NCBI GenBank assembly: GCA_016202915.1
Contig: JACQNT010000192.1
Coordinates: 1 to 16,922, forward strand
Reading direction: 5' to 3'
Length of the DNA: 16,922 nt
DNA from: Acidobacteriota bacterium
GTDB taxonomy: Bacteria > Acidobacteriota > Polarisedimenticolia > Gp22-AA2
Shown here: positions 7,686-14,287 of the stretch, piece after piece
Numbering within the stretch: position 1 is the stretch's first letter
Layout: every line of letters begins with the position of its first letter
Translations under genes and position numbers: made by a program
Notes under the pieces: model-generated
Seen by the model: the letters and a program-made list of their open reading frames with translations, nothing else
Told to the model about the DNA's origin: nothing
Databases searched by the model: none

Positions 7686-7943
7686 ATGAAACGAAGAGAG
7701 GGTGGTATCTTGCATAGACCCCGGACGACCGATGCCCGGGCTCCAAAACGAAACCCACTTGACAGGATCGCCGCAATCCTTGAAAGCCACCTTTCAAAGT
7801 TTCCTCCGCGTAAGCGGGAGGAGCTTCTCAGGCGCGGCCAGAACGTGATTGGCGAGATTGCACGTACTCGCGAAAGGCACTCAGCGCCTCCTCAAACTGC
7901 GGCGATCCCTCTTCAAGCTCAAGGGCGGCGAGATATTTCTTAA
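7686..7943 (+). CDS. Small hypothetical protein in the anomalous interval
   Basis: Unrecognised 85-residue ORF. A good ribosome-binding site (GGCGAGG, with GAGG 5 nt before the ATG) supports translation. Residues about 25-64 look like genuine amphipathic helices (LDRIAAILESHLSKF, REELLRRG), rich in Arg, Lys and Glu. The last 20 residues are Pro/Gln-rich and look like unselected sequence, so the original gene may have been longer and disrupted. No signal peptide, membrane segment or catalytic motif is visible. Third-position GC is far lower than in the flanking genes, consistent with transfer. Its 3' end overlaps the minus-strand ORF 7828-8016 by 116 nt; probably at most one of the two is a functional gene over that overlap. 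Confidence 0.4.
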   Translation: MKRREGGILHRPRTTDARAPKRNPLDRIAAILESHLSKFPPRKREELLRRGQNVIGEIARTRERHSAPPQTAAIPLQAQGRRDIS

Positions 7944-8016
7944 ACCCATCCTCGTCTTGTCGATCCGCCAGCCAGCGTAGATTCCTCCGAACTTCATGGA
8001 CGAACTGTCGTTTCAT
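7828..8016 (-). CDS. Small hypothetical protein downstream of the transposase remnant
   Basis: Unrecognised 62-residue ORF starting at ATG 8016; a TTG at 8019 would add one residue. AGGTGG lies 9 nt upstream and overlaps the stop codon of the transposase remnant, so the two would have been translated in sequence. The composition looks protein-like: charged helices with aromatic positions (FVHEVRRNLRWLADRQ, FKKYLAALELEE, FEEALSAFREYV). There is no membrane segment, Cys or obvious catalytic motif. It could be a small host gene or a passenger next to the IS relic. Third-position GC is lower than in the core genes. It overlaps the opposite ORF convergently; of the two I find this one slightly more convincing. 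Confidence 0.42.
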   Translation of the reverse strand: MKRQFVHEVRRNLRWLADRQDEDGFKKYLAALELEEGSPQFEEALSAFREYVQSRQSRSGRA

Positions 8017-8029
8017 CAAACGGTCCCAC

Positions 8030-8190
8030 CTACTTGAGCAAGTCCGCAGTCGCCCAGAGTCGATCGACCACGCCAGCCGCCATCGCCGGTGTCACTCTAT
8101 GCGTCTTGTGGGGGTCGGCAGAAGTTATAGAGCGCGAACTGTAGCGCAAGTGCGGCCCTCAAGTTCTCCAATCGACGCGTACAGACCCGC
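8030..8190 (-). pseudogene. 3' remnant of an IS1-like DDE transposase, frameshifted
   Basis: The minus strand encodes RRLENLRAALALQFALYNFCR, then after a 1-nt frame change HKTHRVTPAMAAGVVDRLW and ADLLK before TAG (8032-8030). This is the familiar C-terminal end of IS1-like transposases common in soil bacteria: a Lys-Leu-Glu-Asn helix, Tyr-Asn-Phe, an Arg-x-His-x-Thr segment, then Val-Thr-Pro-Ala-Met and a Trp near the end. The frame change falls in a run of five C on the minus strand (G run at 8110-8114 on plus); one base fewer would restore a single frame. Everything upstream of about 8190, including the catalytic residues, is missing. The family call rests on recognised pattern, not on a search. 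Confidence 0.7.
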
Positions 8191-8263
8191 GCCGGGTCAG
8201 GCTTTCCGTGATCAAACCAGGACACTACCCAGGGGTCGGGTTCCTTGCGGGGCGCGGGAATGG

Positions 8264-8269
8264 TATCAT
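8264..8269 (+). promoter_or_regulatory. -10 element for the TPR protein gene
   Basis: TATCAT lies 8 nt before the ATG at 8278, so the predicted transcript begins about 2 nt upstream of the start codon. No -35 match is seen. Its presence argues against the in-frame ATG at 8260, which would lie upstream of the transcript start. Confidence 0.42.
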
Positions 8270-8277
8270 CGCTCCCG

Positions 8278-9372
8278 ATGTCGCTGCGCCTTTCCCGCCG
8301 GGGAAGCCTCGTCATTGCTCTCGTTCTGGCCGTGGCCGCGGCGGCCGCGTGGGCGGTGGGCCCGTGGGGCCGCGGCGCCCGCAGGGCCGCGGACAGGGGG
8401 GTGTCCCTCTACAACCAGGGGAAGTACGCCGAGGCCCTGCCCCTGCTCCAGAAGGCGCGCGATGGCGGCCGGCGCGACGGATCGATCGTCTACCAGATCG
8501 GCTACTGCCGCGAGGTCGTCGAGGGGAAGCCCGAGGCGCGCCAGGCGGCCTGGCGCGAGGCGAGAACGCTCCTCGAGAAGGAGATCTCGGAGCCCGGCGG
8601 CGCGACCCTGGAGAGGCTCTACTACCTGGCGAAGCTCAGCTCCGACGAGGGGGATTTCGAGCGCATGCGGCAGTACGCCATCCAGGGCGTGGAGCAGTTC
8701 GAGAAGGGGCCGGACCCGGGCGCGCTCACCGGAGAGGACTGGTTCCGCCTGGGGCGCATGCACGATTTCCTCTCCGAGCCCTCGGAGTCGGAGGCCGCCT
8801 ACCGTCGATCCGTCTCGGCGTTCACAAAGACGCCGGACGCGAACCCCGCCTACCGATCGCTGGCGCTGGCGCGCGTCGCCGACCTGGACCTGGAGGCGGC
8901 CCAGCCCGAGGCCGCGGCCGCCGGCTACGACGAGGCCCTGAAGATCGTGCCCGGCGCCACCCATGTCCAGCCGTTCCGGAGCGCCATAGCGTTTCTCGCC
9001 GCGGGACGCTACGACCAGGCGCTCGCCCGCTTCGGCGAGGACCGCGATCCGGACACGATGACCGAGTCCCAGTACGGGGCCGACCTGGCGCGCAAGGCCA
9101 GGGACGTGGCGCCGCTCGAGGCGCAGGATGCCGATGGCGTGCCGATCCGGTCGCTCCCGCCGGAGGCCCTGGAGCAGCGCCTCAAGGAGGCCGCGGAGGG
9201 GTTCCGGGCTTCCCGCGCCAAGCACTCGTGGAAGCCCGGCGACCCGCTCCCCGCCGAGCTCGCCCAGCAGCAGAAGCGCTTCGTCGCCCTCCTGACCGAG
9301 ATGCTCGCGCGCACCGGGAGGATCCAGGAGTTCTGCCTGAGGCAGGGGATCGCCGACCTCGTCCGCCGCTGA
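8278..9372 (+). CDS. Membrane-anchored TPR-repeat protein
   Basis: A 364-residue protein with a basic N-terminus and one hydrophobic segment (about residues 8-26, GSLVIALVLAVAAAAAW), so it is probably anchored in the inner membrane with the rest outside the cytoplasm. Helix-pair repeats of TPR type follow: a first at about residues 40-75 (GVSLYNQGKYAEALPLLQKA), others around GEDWFRLGRMHDFLSEPSES, AAAGYDEALKIVPGA and AIAFLAAGRYDQALARFGED. The C-terminal third is charged helix without clear repeats. TPR arrays mediate protein contacts; the partner is unknown. The start is uncertain (8260 is in frame), and I see no Shine-Dalgarno sequence for either. The lpxH-like gene begins 1 nt after the stop, so the two are co-transcribed. 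Confidence 0.75.
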   Translation: MSLRLSRRGSLVIALVLAVAAAAAWAVGPWGRGARRAADRGVSLYNQGKYAEALPLLQKARDGGRRDGSIVYQIGYCREVVEGKPEARQAAWREARTLLEKEISEPGGATLERLYYLAKLSSDEGDFERMRQYAIQGVEQFEKGPDPGALTGEDWFRLGRMHDFLSEPSESEAAYRRSVSAFTKTPDANPAYRSLALARVADLDLEAAQPEAAAAGYDEALKIVPGATHVQPFRSAIAFLAAGRYDQALARFGEDRDPDTMTESQYGADLARKARDVAPLEAQDADGVPIRSLPPEALEQRLKEAAEGFRASRAKHSWKPGDPLPAELAQQQKRFVALLTEMLARTGRIQEFCLRQGIADLVRR

Positions 9373-9373
9373 C

Positions 9374-10108
9374 ATGCCGACTCCCGATGGGGTGGTCGCG
9401 CTCCTGGGCGACGCACATCTGCGCGCCTCGGACCCGGAGGTCGGGGAGTTCATCCGCTTCCTGGACGCCGTTCCCCGGGAGGTCGGGACGCTGGCCATCC
9501 TGGGCGACCTGTTCAGCGTCTGGATCGGGACCGCCGATCTCGCCCTGGACCACCACCGGCGCGTCCTCGAGGCGCTCCGCCGCCTGAAGGCGCGCGGCTG
9601 CCGGCTGCTGTACGTCGAGGGGAACCACGACTTCTTCCTGCGAGCGCTCTACGACGGCGACCCCTTCGACACCCTCGCGGAGGACGCGCTCGACCTCGCG
9701 CTCGCCGGCCGGCGGGCCCACCTGGCCCACGGCGACCTGGTCAACCGCCGCGACCGCCGCTATCTCGCCTGGCGGAGAATCTCCAAGAACCGCGCCTTCT
9801 TCGGGGCGTTCAGCCTGCTTCCCGCCGCGCTGAAGGGCCGGCTCGCCGACGGGATCGAGAGGTCGCTGGCCCGCACCAACCCGGACTACCGGCGCAGCTT
9901 CCCGGTCGCGGAGTGCGAGGCCTACGCCCGGCGGCGGATCGGGGCGGGCGCCGACCTGGTCGTGTTCGGCCATTTCCACGAGGAGAGGCGCATCGACTAC
10001 CGGGAGGGCGGGAGACGCGGCACGGTCTATGTGCTTCCGGCCTGGCGGGCGGGCCACCGCTATCTGAGAGTCGATCCCGGCGCGGAGCCGGCCTTCGTCT
10101 CCTCCTGA
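9374..10108 (+). CDS. lpxH: LpxH-like metallophosphoesterase (probable UDP-2,3-diacylglucosamine hydrolase)
   Basis: Calcineurin-like phosphoesterase of 244 residues. Two-metal ligands are visible in order: D13 and H15 (GDAHL), D45 (ILGDLFSVWIG), N84 with H85 and D86 (GNHDFFL), H119 (AHGD) and H200 plus H202 (FGHFHEE). The GDLF-x-WIG and GNxDFFL segments and the charged stretch after HGD (RRDRRYLAWRRISKNR) resemble LpxH, which releases UMP to form lipid X in lipid A synthesis at the membrane surface. LpxH normally has Arg in the GNRDF position where His stands here, and the rest is diverged, so a different substrate is possible. The 3' end overlaps the convergent aminotransferase gene by 49 bp. 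Confidence 0.72.
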   Translation: MPTPDGVVALLGDAHLRASDPEVGEFIRFLDAVPREVGTLAILGDLFSVWIGTADLALDHHRRVLEALRRLKARGCRLLYVEGNHDFFLRALYDGDPFDTLAEDALDLALAGRRAHLAHGDLVNRRDRRYLAWRRISKNRAFFGAFSLLPAALKGRLADGIERSLARTNPDYRRSFPVAECEAYARRRIGAGADLVVFGHFHEERRIDYREGGRRGTVYVLPAWRAGHRYLRVDPGAEPAFVSS

Positions 10109-10956
10109 ACGGCGGCGTCGAACAGGTCGAGCAGGCGCCGGGTCACGGGGCCCGGGCGGCCGTCGCGGATCGGCCAGCCGTCGCAGCGCCGCACCGGGAC
10201 GATCCCTTTCAGCGTGCTGGTCAGGAAAGCCTCGTCCGCCCCGCGCAGGTCGTCGGGGCCGAGGGAGGCCTCCTCGGCGGGGATCCCGTGGCGGCGCGCC
10301 AGGTCGAGCACCACGGCCCGCGTGATCCCCTCCAGGAGGCCGTCCTCCAGGCGCGGCGTGAGCAGGCGCCCCGAGCGCACCAGGAAGACGTTGCTCGAGG
10401 CCCCCTCCGTGAGTCGCTCCTCCGCGTTCAGCAGGATCGGCTCGAAGGCCCCCAGGCGCCGCCCCTCGCTCCAGGCCAGGAAGTTGTTGAGCAGGTTGCT
10501 CGACTTGATCGCCGGGTCGAGCGCCGCGGCGGAGTTGCGTCGCACGCCGACGATCGCGACATCGACCCCCTCGCCGCGCCAGCCGTCCGGCAGGGGCGGG
10601 CAGGGGCGGACGTAGACGACGGCGGTGGGCGGGCCGCACCCGTCGGTGGCGTAGCCGATCGGCCCGGGGCCGCGGCTTAGGACGACGCGCACCACCGCGT
10701 CCCCGCCGCCGGCATCGGCGACGGTCCGCAGGATCTCCCGCTCGATCTCCACCGGCGCCGCCGCATGCGGGATGCCGAGCCTCTCTGCCGACCGCCGCAA
10801 GCGCTCGAGGTGATCGCGCAGCCGGAACGGCCGGCCTCCGTAGGTCCGGATCGTCTCGTACACGCTGTCCCCGAACAGGAAGCCGCGGTCGAGCGCCGGG
10901 ACGGCGGCCCTCTCCGGGGGCGTGATGGTTCCGTTGACATTGATCCGCTCGGGCAC
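10060..10956 (-). CDS. Class-IV PLP aminotransferase (IlvE / D-amino-acid transaminase / PabC family)
   Basis: A fold-type IV PLP enzyme of 298 residues. It begins with VNG and the LDRGFLFGDSVYETIR signature, has catalytic K151 in AIKSSNLLNNFLAW and carries E184 in ERLTEGASSNVFLV as the PLP-nitrogen partner. The C-terminal half has EDGLLEGITR, a Thr-Ser-Thr segment in LTSTLKGIVPVRR and an ordinary length. KSSNLL is closer to branched-chain and D-amino-acid transaminases than to aminodeoxychorismate lyase, but the substrate cannot be read from sequence. The start is GTG 10956, six nt after a TATGAT hexamer and with no Shine-Dalgarno sequence. It is divergent from acpS (35-nt gap) and convergent with the lpxH-like gene, whose end it overlaps by 49 bp. 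Confidence 0.88.
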   Translation of the reverse strand: MPERINVNGTITPPERAAVPALDRGFLFGDSVYETIRTYGGRPFRLRDHLERLRRSAERLGIPHAAAPVEIEREILRTVADAGGGDAVVRVVLSRGPGPIGYATDGCGPPTAVVYVRPCPPLPDGWRGEGVDVAIVGVRRNSAAALDPAIKSSNLLNNFLAWSEGRRLGAFEPILLNAEERLTEGASSNVFLVRSGRLLTPRLEDGLLEGITRAVVLDLARRHGIPAEEASLGPDDLRGADEAFLTSTLKGIVPVRRCDGWPIRDGRPGPVTRRLLDLFDAAVQEETKAGSAPGSTLR

Positions 10957-10967
10957 GGTGCTATCAT
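10940..10967 (+). promoter_or_regulatory. Promoter for acpS and the CDF transporter
   Basis: TTGATC (10940-10945), a 16-nt spacer and TATCAT (10962-10967). Transcription would start near 10974, leaving a leader of about 18 nt with GAAGGA before the acpS ATG. The -35 half lies inside the divergent aminotransferase gene. Confidence 0.45.
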
Positions 10968-10968
10968 A
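10963..10968 (-). promoter_or_regulatory. -10 element for the aminotransferase gene, opposite the acpS -10
   Basis: Read on the minus strand this is TATGAT, 6 nt before the GTG at 10956, so the transcript would begin at the start codon. It shares five bases with the acpS -10 element on the other strand. No -35 hexamer is evident. Confidence 0.35.
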
Positions 10969-10991
10969 CGCTTCACGCGAAGGAAGCCGGC

Positions 10992-11402
10992 ATGATCCTC
11001 GGAGTGGGCCTCGATGTCTGCGACGTGAGGCGCCTGCGGCGGGCGCTGGCGCGCGCCGGCTTCCGCGAGCGCGTCTTCGACGATGAGGAGGTGCGCTACT
11101 GCGAGGGGCGCGCCCGGAGCGACCTGCACTATTCCGCCCGCTTCGCCGCCAAGGAGGCCTTCTTCAAGGCGATCGGCACCGGCTGGGGGAAGGGAGTCGG
11201 CTGGCGGGACGTGGCCGTCCGCGGGAACGGCGACGAACCGCCGGTGTTGCGCATCAGCGGCGCCGCCGCCCGCCACGCCCGGGACCTGGGCGTGATCCGC
11301 TCCCACCTGTCGCTGAGCCACAGCGGCGACTACGCCGCGGCGGTCGTGGTCCTGGAGGGGCGGCGGGGGCGCGCCGGCGGCGCGGCCCGGCGCCCGCGAT
11401 GA
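10992..11402 (+). CDS. acpS: Holo-[acyl-carrier-protein] synthase
   Basis: AcpS transfers 4'-phosphopantetheine from coenzyme A to acyl carrier protein, activating fatty acid synthesis. The 136 residues show the magnesium-binding D8 in GVGLDVCDV, E55 in RFAAKEAFFKAIGTG and the C-terminal LSLSHSGDYAAAVVV, all in standard places. About 15 extra Arg/Gly/Ala-rich residues follow the conserved end. They arise because the reading frame runs on to meet the next gene's start as ATGA. The start has GAAGGA about 8 nt upstream. Expressed from the promoter shared back-to-back with the aminotransferase. Confidence 0.94.
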   Translation: MILGVGLDVCDVRRLRRALARAGFRERVFDDEEVRYCEGRARSDLHYSARFAAKEAFFKAIGTGWGKGVGWRDVAVRGNGDEPPVLRISGAAARHARDLGVIRSHLSLSHSGDYAAAVVVLEGRRGRAGGAARRPR

Positions 11403-12313
11403 GCGCGCCGCCCGGCGTGAGCACCGAGGCCGAGACCCGCGAGGCCCGGCTGTTCCAGAAGCGGCAGCTCACGCTGGTGATCGTCCTGACCGCCGTGATC
11501 CTTGTCGTGGAGGTCGTCGGGGGGGTCCTGTCGGGGAGCCTGGCGCTCCTGTCGGACGCCGGGCACATGCTGACCGACCTTCTGGCCCTTGTCCTCAGCC
11601 TGATGGCGGTCGGCTTCGCCTCGCTCCCGGCGACGCAGAAAAAGACCTACGGCTACCACCGCATCGAGATCCTCACCGCCCTTCTGAACGGCTCCTTCCT
11701 GATCCTGATCTCCGCGGGGATCCTCTACAAGGCCTTCCAACGCCTCCTCGAGCCGGTGACGGTCGCGACCGGCCTGATGTCCGGCGTGGCCCTGCTCGGC
11801 CTCCTGGGAAACCTCCTGGCGATCGCCATCCTGTCGCGGGCGAGCCAGAGCCTCAACATCCGCGGCGCGCGCATGCACGTGGTCGGGGACGCCCTGTCGT
11901 CCTTCGGCGTGCTGGCCGCCGGGCTGGCGATCGGCCTGACCGGCTGGCAGGCGATCGATCCGATCGTCGGGGCCGTGATCGCCGTGGTCATCGTCATCGG
12001 CGCCATCCGCCTGGTGCGCGAGGCGGTGGACGTCCTGCTCGAGGCCGCCCCCGCGGGAATCGATCTCGAAAAGGTGAGCGAAGCGATCGCCGCCGTCCCC
12101 GGAGTCCTCGAGGTGCACGACCTGCACGTCTGGAGCATCACCACCGGACTGCCGGCCCTGAGCGGCCACGTGCGCATCGACGGCGCGCGCGGCGCCACCA
12201 GCGACGAGATGCTCAACCGGATCAAGCAGGACGTCCGCGACCGCTTCGGCATCGTGCACACGACGATCCAGATCGAGTCGCGCGCCTACCAGGAGCTGGG
12301 CGACGTCCACTGA
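11399..12313 (+). CDS. Cation diffusion facilitator (CzcD/ZitB-like metal exporter)
   Basis: Inner-membrane proton-coupled exporter of divalent metals such as zinc, 304 residues. Six transmembrane helices are visible, beginning LVIVLTAVILVVEVVGGVLSG. The metal site is formed by D53, H56 and D60 (LLSDAGHMLTD) in helix 2 and H160 and D164 (HVVGDALSSFG) in helix 5, the HxxxD/HxxxD pair of zinc-type CDFs. There is only a short polar segment between helices 4 and 5, not the long His-rich loop of some homologues. The C-terminal cytosolic domain has VHDLHVWSITTG. The ATG overlaps the acpS stop. A metal-specific role is not testable from context. Confidence 0.93.
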   Translation: MSAPPGVSTEAETREARLFQKRQLTLVIVLTAVILVVEVVGGVLSGSLALLSDAGHMLTDLLALVLSLMAVGFASLPATQKKTYGYHRIEILTALLNGSFLILISAGILYKAFQRLLEPVTVATGLMSGVALLGLLGNLLAIAILSRASQSLNIRGARMHVVGDALSSFGVLAAGLAIGLTGWQAIDPIVGAVIAVVIVIGAIRLVREAVDVLLEAAPAGIDLEKVSEAIAAVPGVLEVHDLHVWSITTGLPALSGHVRIDGARGATSDEMLNRIKQDVRDRFGIVHTTIQIESRAYQELGDVH

Positions 12314-12318
12314 GCGGC

Positions 12319-12342
12319 CCGGGGCGCCGGACCGCGCCGCGG
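12319..12342. terminator. GC-rich hairpin between convergent genes
   Basis: Nine-base arms (12319-12327 and 12334-12342) pair at 8 of 9 positions around a 6-nt loop. They sit exactly in the 31-nt gap between the CDF transporter stop and the stop of the convergent secreted-protein gene. There is no T-tract on either strand, so intrinsic termination is only a possibility. Confidence 0.35.
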
Positions 12343-12344
12343 CC

Positions 12345-13034
12345 TCAGGGATGGGCGGCTTCGGGGCCGAACATGCAGTCGAAGCCGCGGCCGCAGGGGT
12401 TGCCGGTCTTGAGCCCGAAGCGGTTGCCGGCGTTCAGGCCCAATCCGGAGAACAGTGAAGGGGAGCCGGTGCCGTGTCCGTAGCCCAGGAAGTGCTGGTG
12501 CTCGGGGTAGCGGAACGCTCCCGGCAGGCCGCCGTAGGACAGGATCGGATAGACGGCGGGGACCGCCGCCGGGGGCGGGAGGTTGTTGTTGATGTTGATC
12601 ACGATCGTCGTGCCGCCGCCGGCATCGGTCGTCACCTCCACCTCGCCGTAATCGACCGGGCGTCCGGCCCCTCCGCCCCGGACCACCACCTGGACCGGTC
12701 CCGCGGAAGGCTTCCCCGTCCACTCGTCGTCCCCGCGGGCGGCGGTGTCGGCGGGCGGGACCGGCCGTTCCCGCGGAGCGGGGGGCCGCGCGGCCGGAGC
12801 CTCCTCCCGCGCCGTTCGCGGGTCGAGGAAGTTGCCCTCATCGTCGAGGTTGGTGAGAACGATCGTCGGGTTGCCGTGCCGGTCGAAGGTCCGGTAGATC
12901 CGGAGATCGGGCGACGCGAAGAGGATCTCGTCGCTTCCCGGGGCGGCATGCGCCGCTGAGAACGCCGGCCAGGCGAGGGCGAGGGCAAAACCGCACCCGA
13001 GGACCGCGCGCCCGAAGTGCGCCGGAGCGGACAT
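12345..13034 (-). CDS. Secreted protein of unknown function with DUF4124-like N-terminal segment
   Basis: Unrecognised 229-residue protein. A signal peptide is clear: basic start, hydrophobic stretch around residues 10-26 and a likely cleavage after AHA near residue 30. The mature N-terminus (LRIYRTFDRHGNPTIVLTN) resembles the IYR-x-D-x-G hairpin of DUF4124-type proteins. A Pro/Ala/Arg-rich linker (about 75-100), a Gly-rich segment, a beta-like TTIVININNN run and a C-terminal region rich in Gly, Phe, Tyr and His follow. Two Cys near the end (PCGRGFDC) could form a disulfide. The ATG at 13034 is 6 nt after TAGAAT with no Shine-Dalgarno sequence. It converges on the CDF gene and is divergent from carA; neither neighbour indicates its job. 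Confidence 0.7.
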   Translation of the reverse strand: MSAPAHFGRAVLGCGFALALAWPAFSAAHAAPGSDEILFASPDLRIYRTFDRHGNPTIVLTNLDDEGNFLDPRTAREEAPAARPPAPRERPVPPADTAARGDDEWTGKPSAGPVQVVVRGGGAGRPVDYGEVEVTTDAGGGTTIVININNNLPPPAAVPAVYPILSYGGLPGAFRYPEHQHFLGYGHGTGSPSLFSGLGLNAGNRFGLKTGNPCGRGFDCMFGPEAAHP

Positions 13035-13040
13035 GAACCT

Positions 13041-13046
13041 ATTCTA
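13041..13046 (-). promoter_or_regulatory. -10 element for the secreted-protein gene
   Basis: On the minus strand TAGAAT lies 6 nt before the ATG at 13034, predicting a leaderless transcript. The position 17 nt further upstream is GC-rich and has no -35 match. Confidence 0.42.
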
Positions 13047-13074
13047 GCACCGCCGGCGCCCCCGCGAGGTGTGC

Positions 13075-13080
13075 TATCCT
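13075..13080 (+). promoter_or_regulatory. Possible -10 element for carA-carB
   Basis: TATCCT within GTGCTATCCT closely resembles GTGCTATCAT upstream of acpS. It would start a transcript near 13087, giving a leader of about 80 nt before carA. No -35 match is seen. Confidence 0.35.
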
Positions 13081-13131
13081 CCGCCCGGGTCGGTTGGCGG
13101 CAGATCTCCTGACGCAAACGGCAGTCTGAGG

Positions 13132-13158
13132 CCCTCACGGGAGGGGGCGGGAGCGCCC
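13132..13158 (+). promoter_or_regulatory. Tandem small hairpins in the carA leader
   Basis: CCCTC-ACGG-GAGGG (13132-13145) and GGGCG-GGAG-CGCCC (13145-13158) are adjacent perfect 5-bp stems with 4-nt loops, 8 nt before the carA start. No T-tract, PyrR-type element or leader peptide is recognisable, so a regulatory role is speculative. Confidence 0.2.
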
Positions 13159-13166
13159 GGATCGGG

Positions 13167-14287
13167 ATGCGGGGGCGGGGGAGAGGTGCGGCGCGGCGCG
13201 CCGGGTCGAAGAGAGGCCGCCTGGTCCTCGAAGACGGAGCGGTCTTCCACGGATACTCCTTCGGCTGTCCCCGGCCGGCCGCCGGCGAGGTGGTGTTCAC
13301 CACCGGGATGGTCGGCTATCCGGAGGCGCTCACCGACCCGTCCTACCGCGGGCAGATCCTGACGTTCACCTACCCTTCGCAGGGGAACTACGGCGTTCCC
13401 TCGCTCCAGGATCCCGGTCCGGACGCCGGGCGGGTCCCGGGGCGCCCGTGGGAATCGCCCCGCGCCCAGGTCGCCGGGGTCATCTGCGCCTCCTACTCTG
13501 AAGACTTCTCGCACCACAGCGCCGCCTCGAGCCTCGGCGAGTGGCTGAAGGCGCAGCAGGTCCCGGCGCTGACGGGAATCGACACCCGCGCCCTCACCAA
13601 GAGGATCCGCGTGCGCGGGGCACTGCTCGGCCGCATCGAGATCGACGGCGAGGCGGTCCCCGAGTTCCTCGACCCGAACGCCCGCAACCTGGTGGACGAA
13701 GTCTCGACCCGGCGCGTCGAGCGCTACGGGAGGGACGGGACGCCCGTCGTGCTGATCGACTGCGGCAGGAAGGGGAACCAGGTGCGGATGCTCCTCGGAC
13801 TGGGGGCGGAGGTGCGCGTCGTGCCGTGGGACCACCGCCTGGAGATCCGCCGCCGGGACTACGCCGGGGTGCTCATCAGCAACGGGCCGGGCGACCCGCG
13901 CATGGCCGGCGCGACGGTCCGCACCGCCCGGGCGCTGCTGCGCGCCGGCGTGCCGATCCTGGGGATCTGCCTGGGGCACCAGATCCTGGCGCTGGCCGCC
14001 GGGGCGCGGACCTACAAGATGAAATTCGGACACCGGGCGCACAACCAGCCCTGCGTCGAAGCCGGCAGCGGCCGCTGCTACCAGACCAGCCAGAACCACG
14101 GCTACGCGGTGGACGGACGGACCCTGCCGCCCGGGTGGCGCGAATGGTTCGCCAACGCCAACGACGGGACGAACGAGGGGCTCCGCCACGCGCGGGGACC
14201 CTGGCGCTCGGTCCAGTTCCATCCCGAGGCGGCCCCCGGCCCGACGGGGACCGAATGGATCCTCGAGGAGTTCCTGGCGGAGATCCG

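Larger units (their letters stand above)
7525..8277. other. Low-GC anomalous interval between tgt and the TPR gene
   Basis: About 750 nt with clearly lower GC than both flanks, especially 7555-7700, and no core gene. It contains two small ORFs overlapping convergently, an AT-rich palindrome and a transposase remnant, each listed separately. In many genomes tgt is followed by yajC-secD-secF; that continuation is absent here. I read it as a decayed insertion into the chromosome, with its right border somewhere before the -10 element at 8264. No clear terminator for the queuosine operon was found: the GAAGG/CCTTC hairpin just after the tgt stop lacks a T-tract. Confidence 0.6.

Noticed and set aside
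8005..8235. GTTTGAT words flanking the transposase remnant as IS ends
   Set aside because: They are in direct, not inverted, orientation and match at only about 11 of 17 positions; I could not define terminal repeats or a target duplication.
8097..8277. Minus-strand ORF of 72 codons taken as an intact gene
   Set aside because: Only its C-terminal part resembles a transposase and the frame is broken at 8110-8114; the N-terminal part reads into the promoter and coding region of the TPR gene, so it is treated as a remnant.
10934..10939. TTGACA as the -35 of the acpS promoter
   Set aside because: It is 22 nt from TATCAT, too far for a standard promoter; TTGATC at 10940 with a 16-nt spacer fits better.
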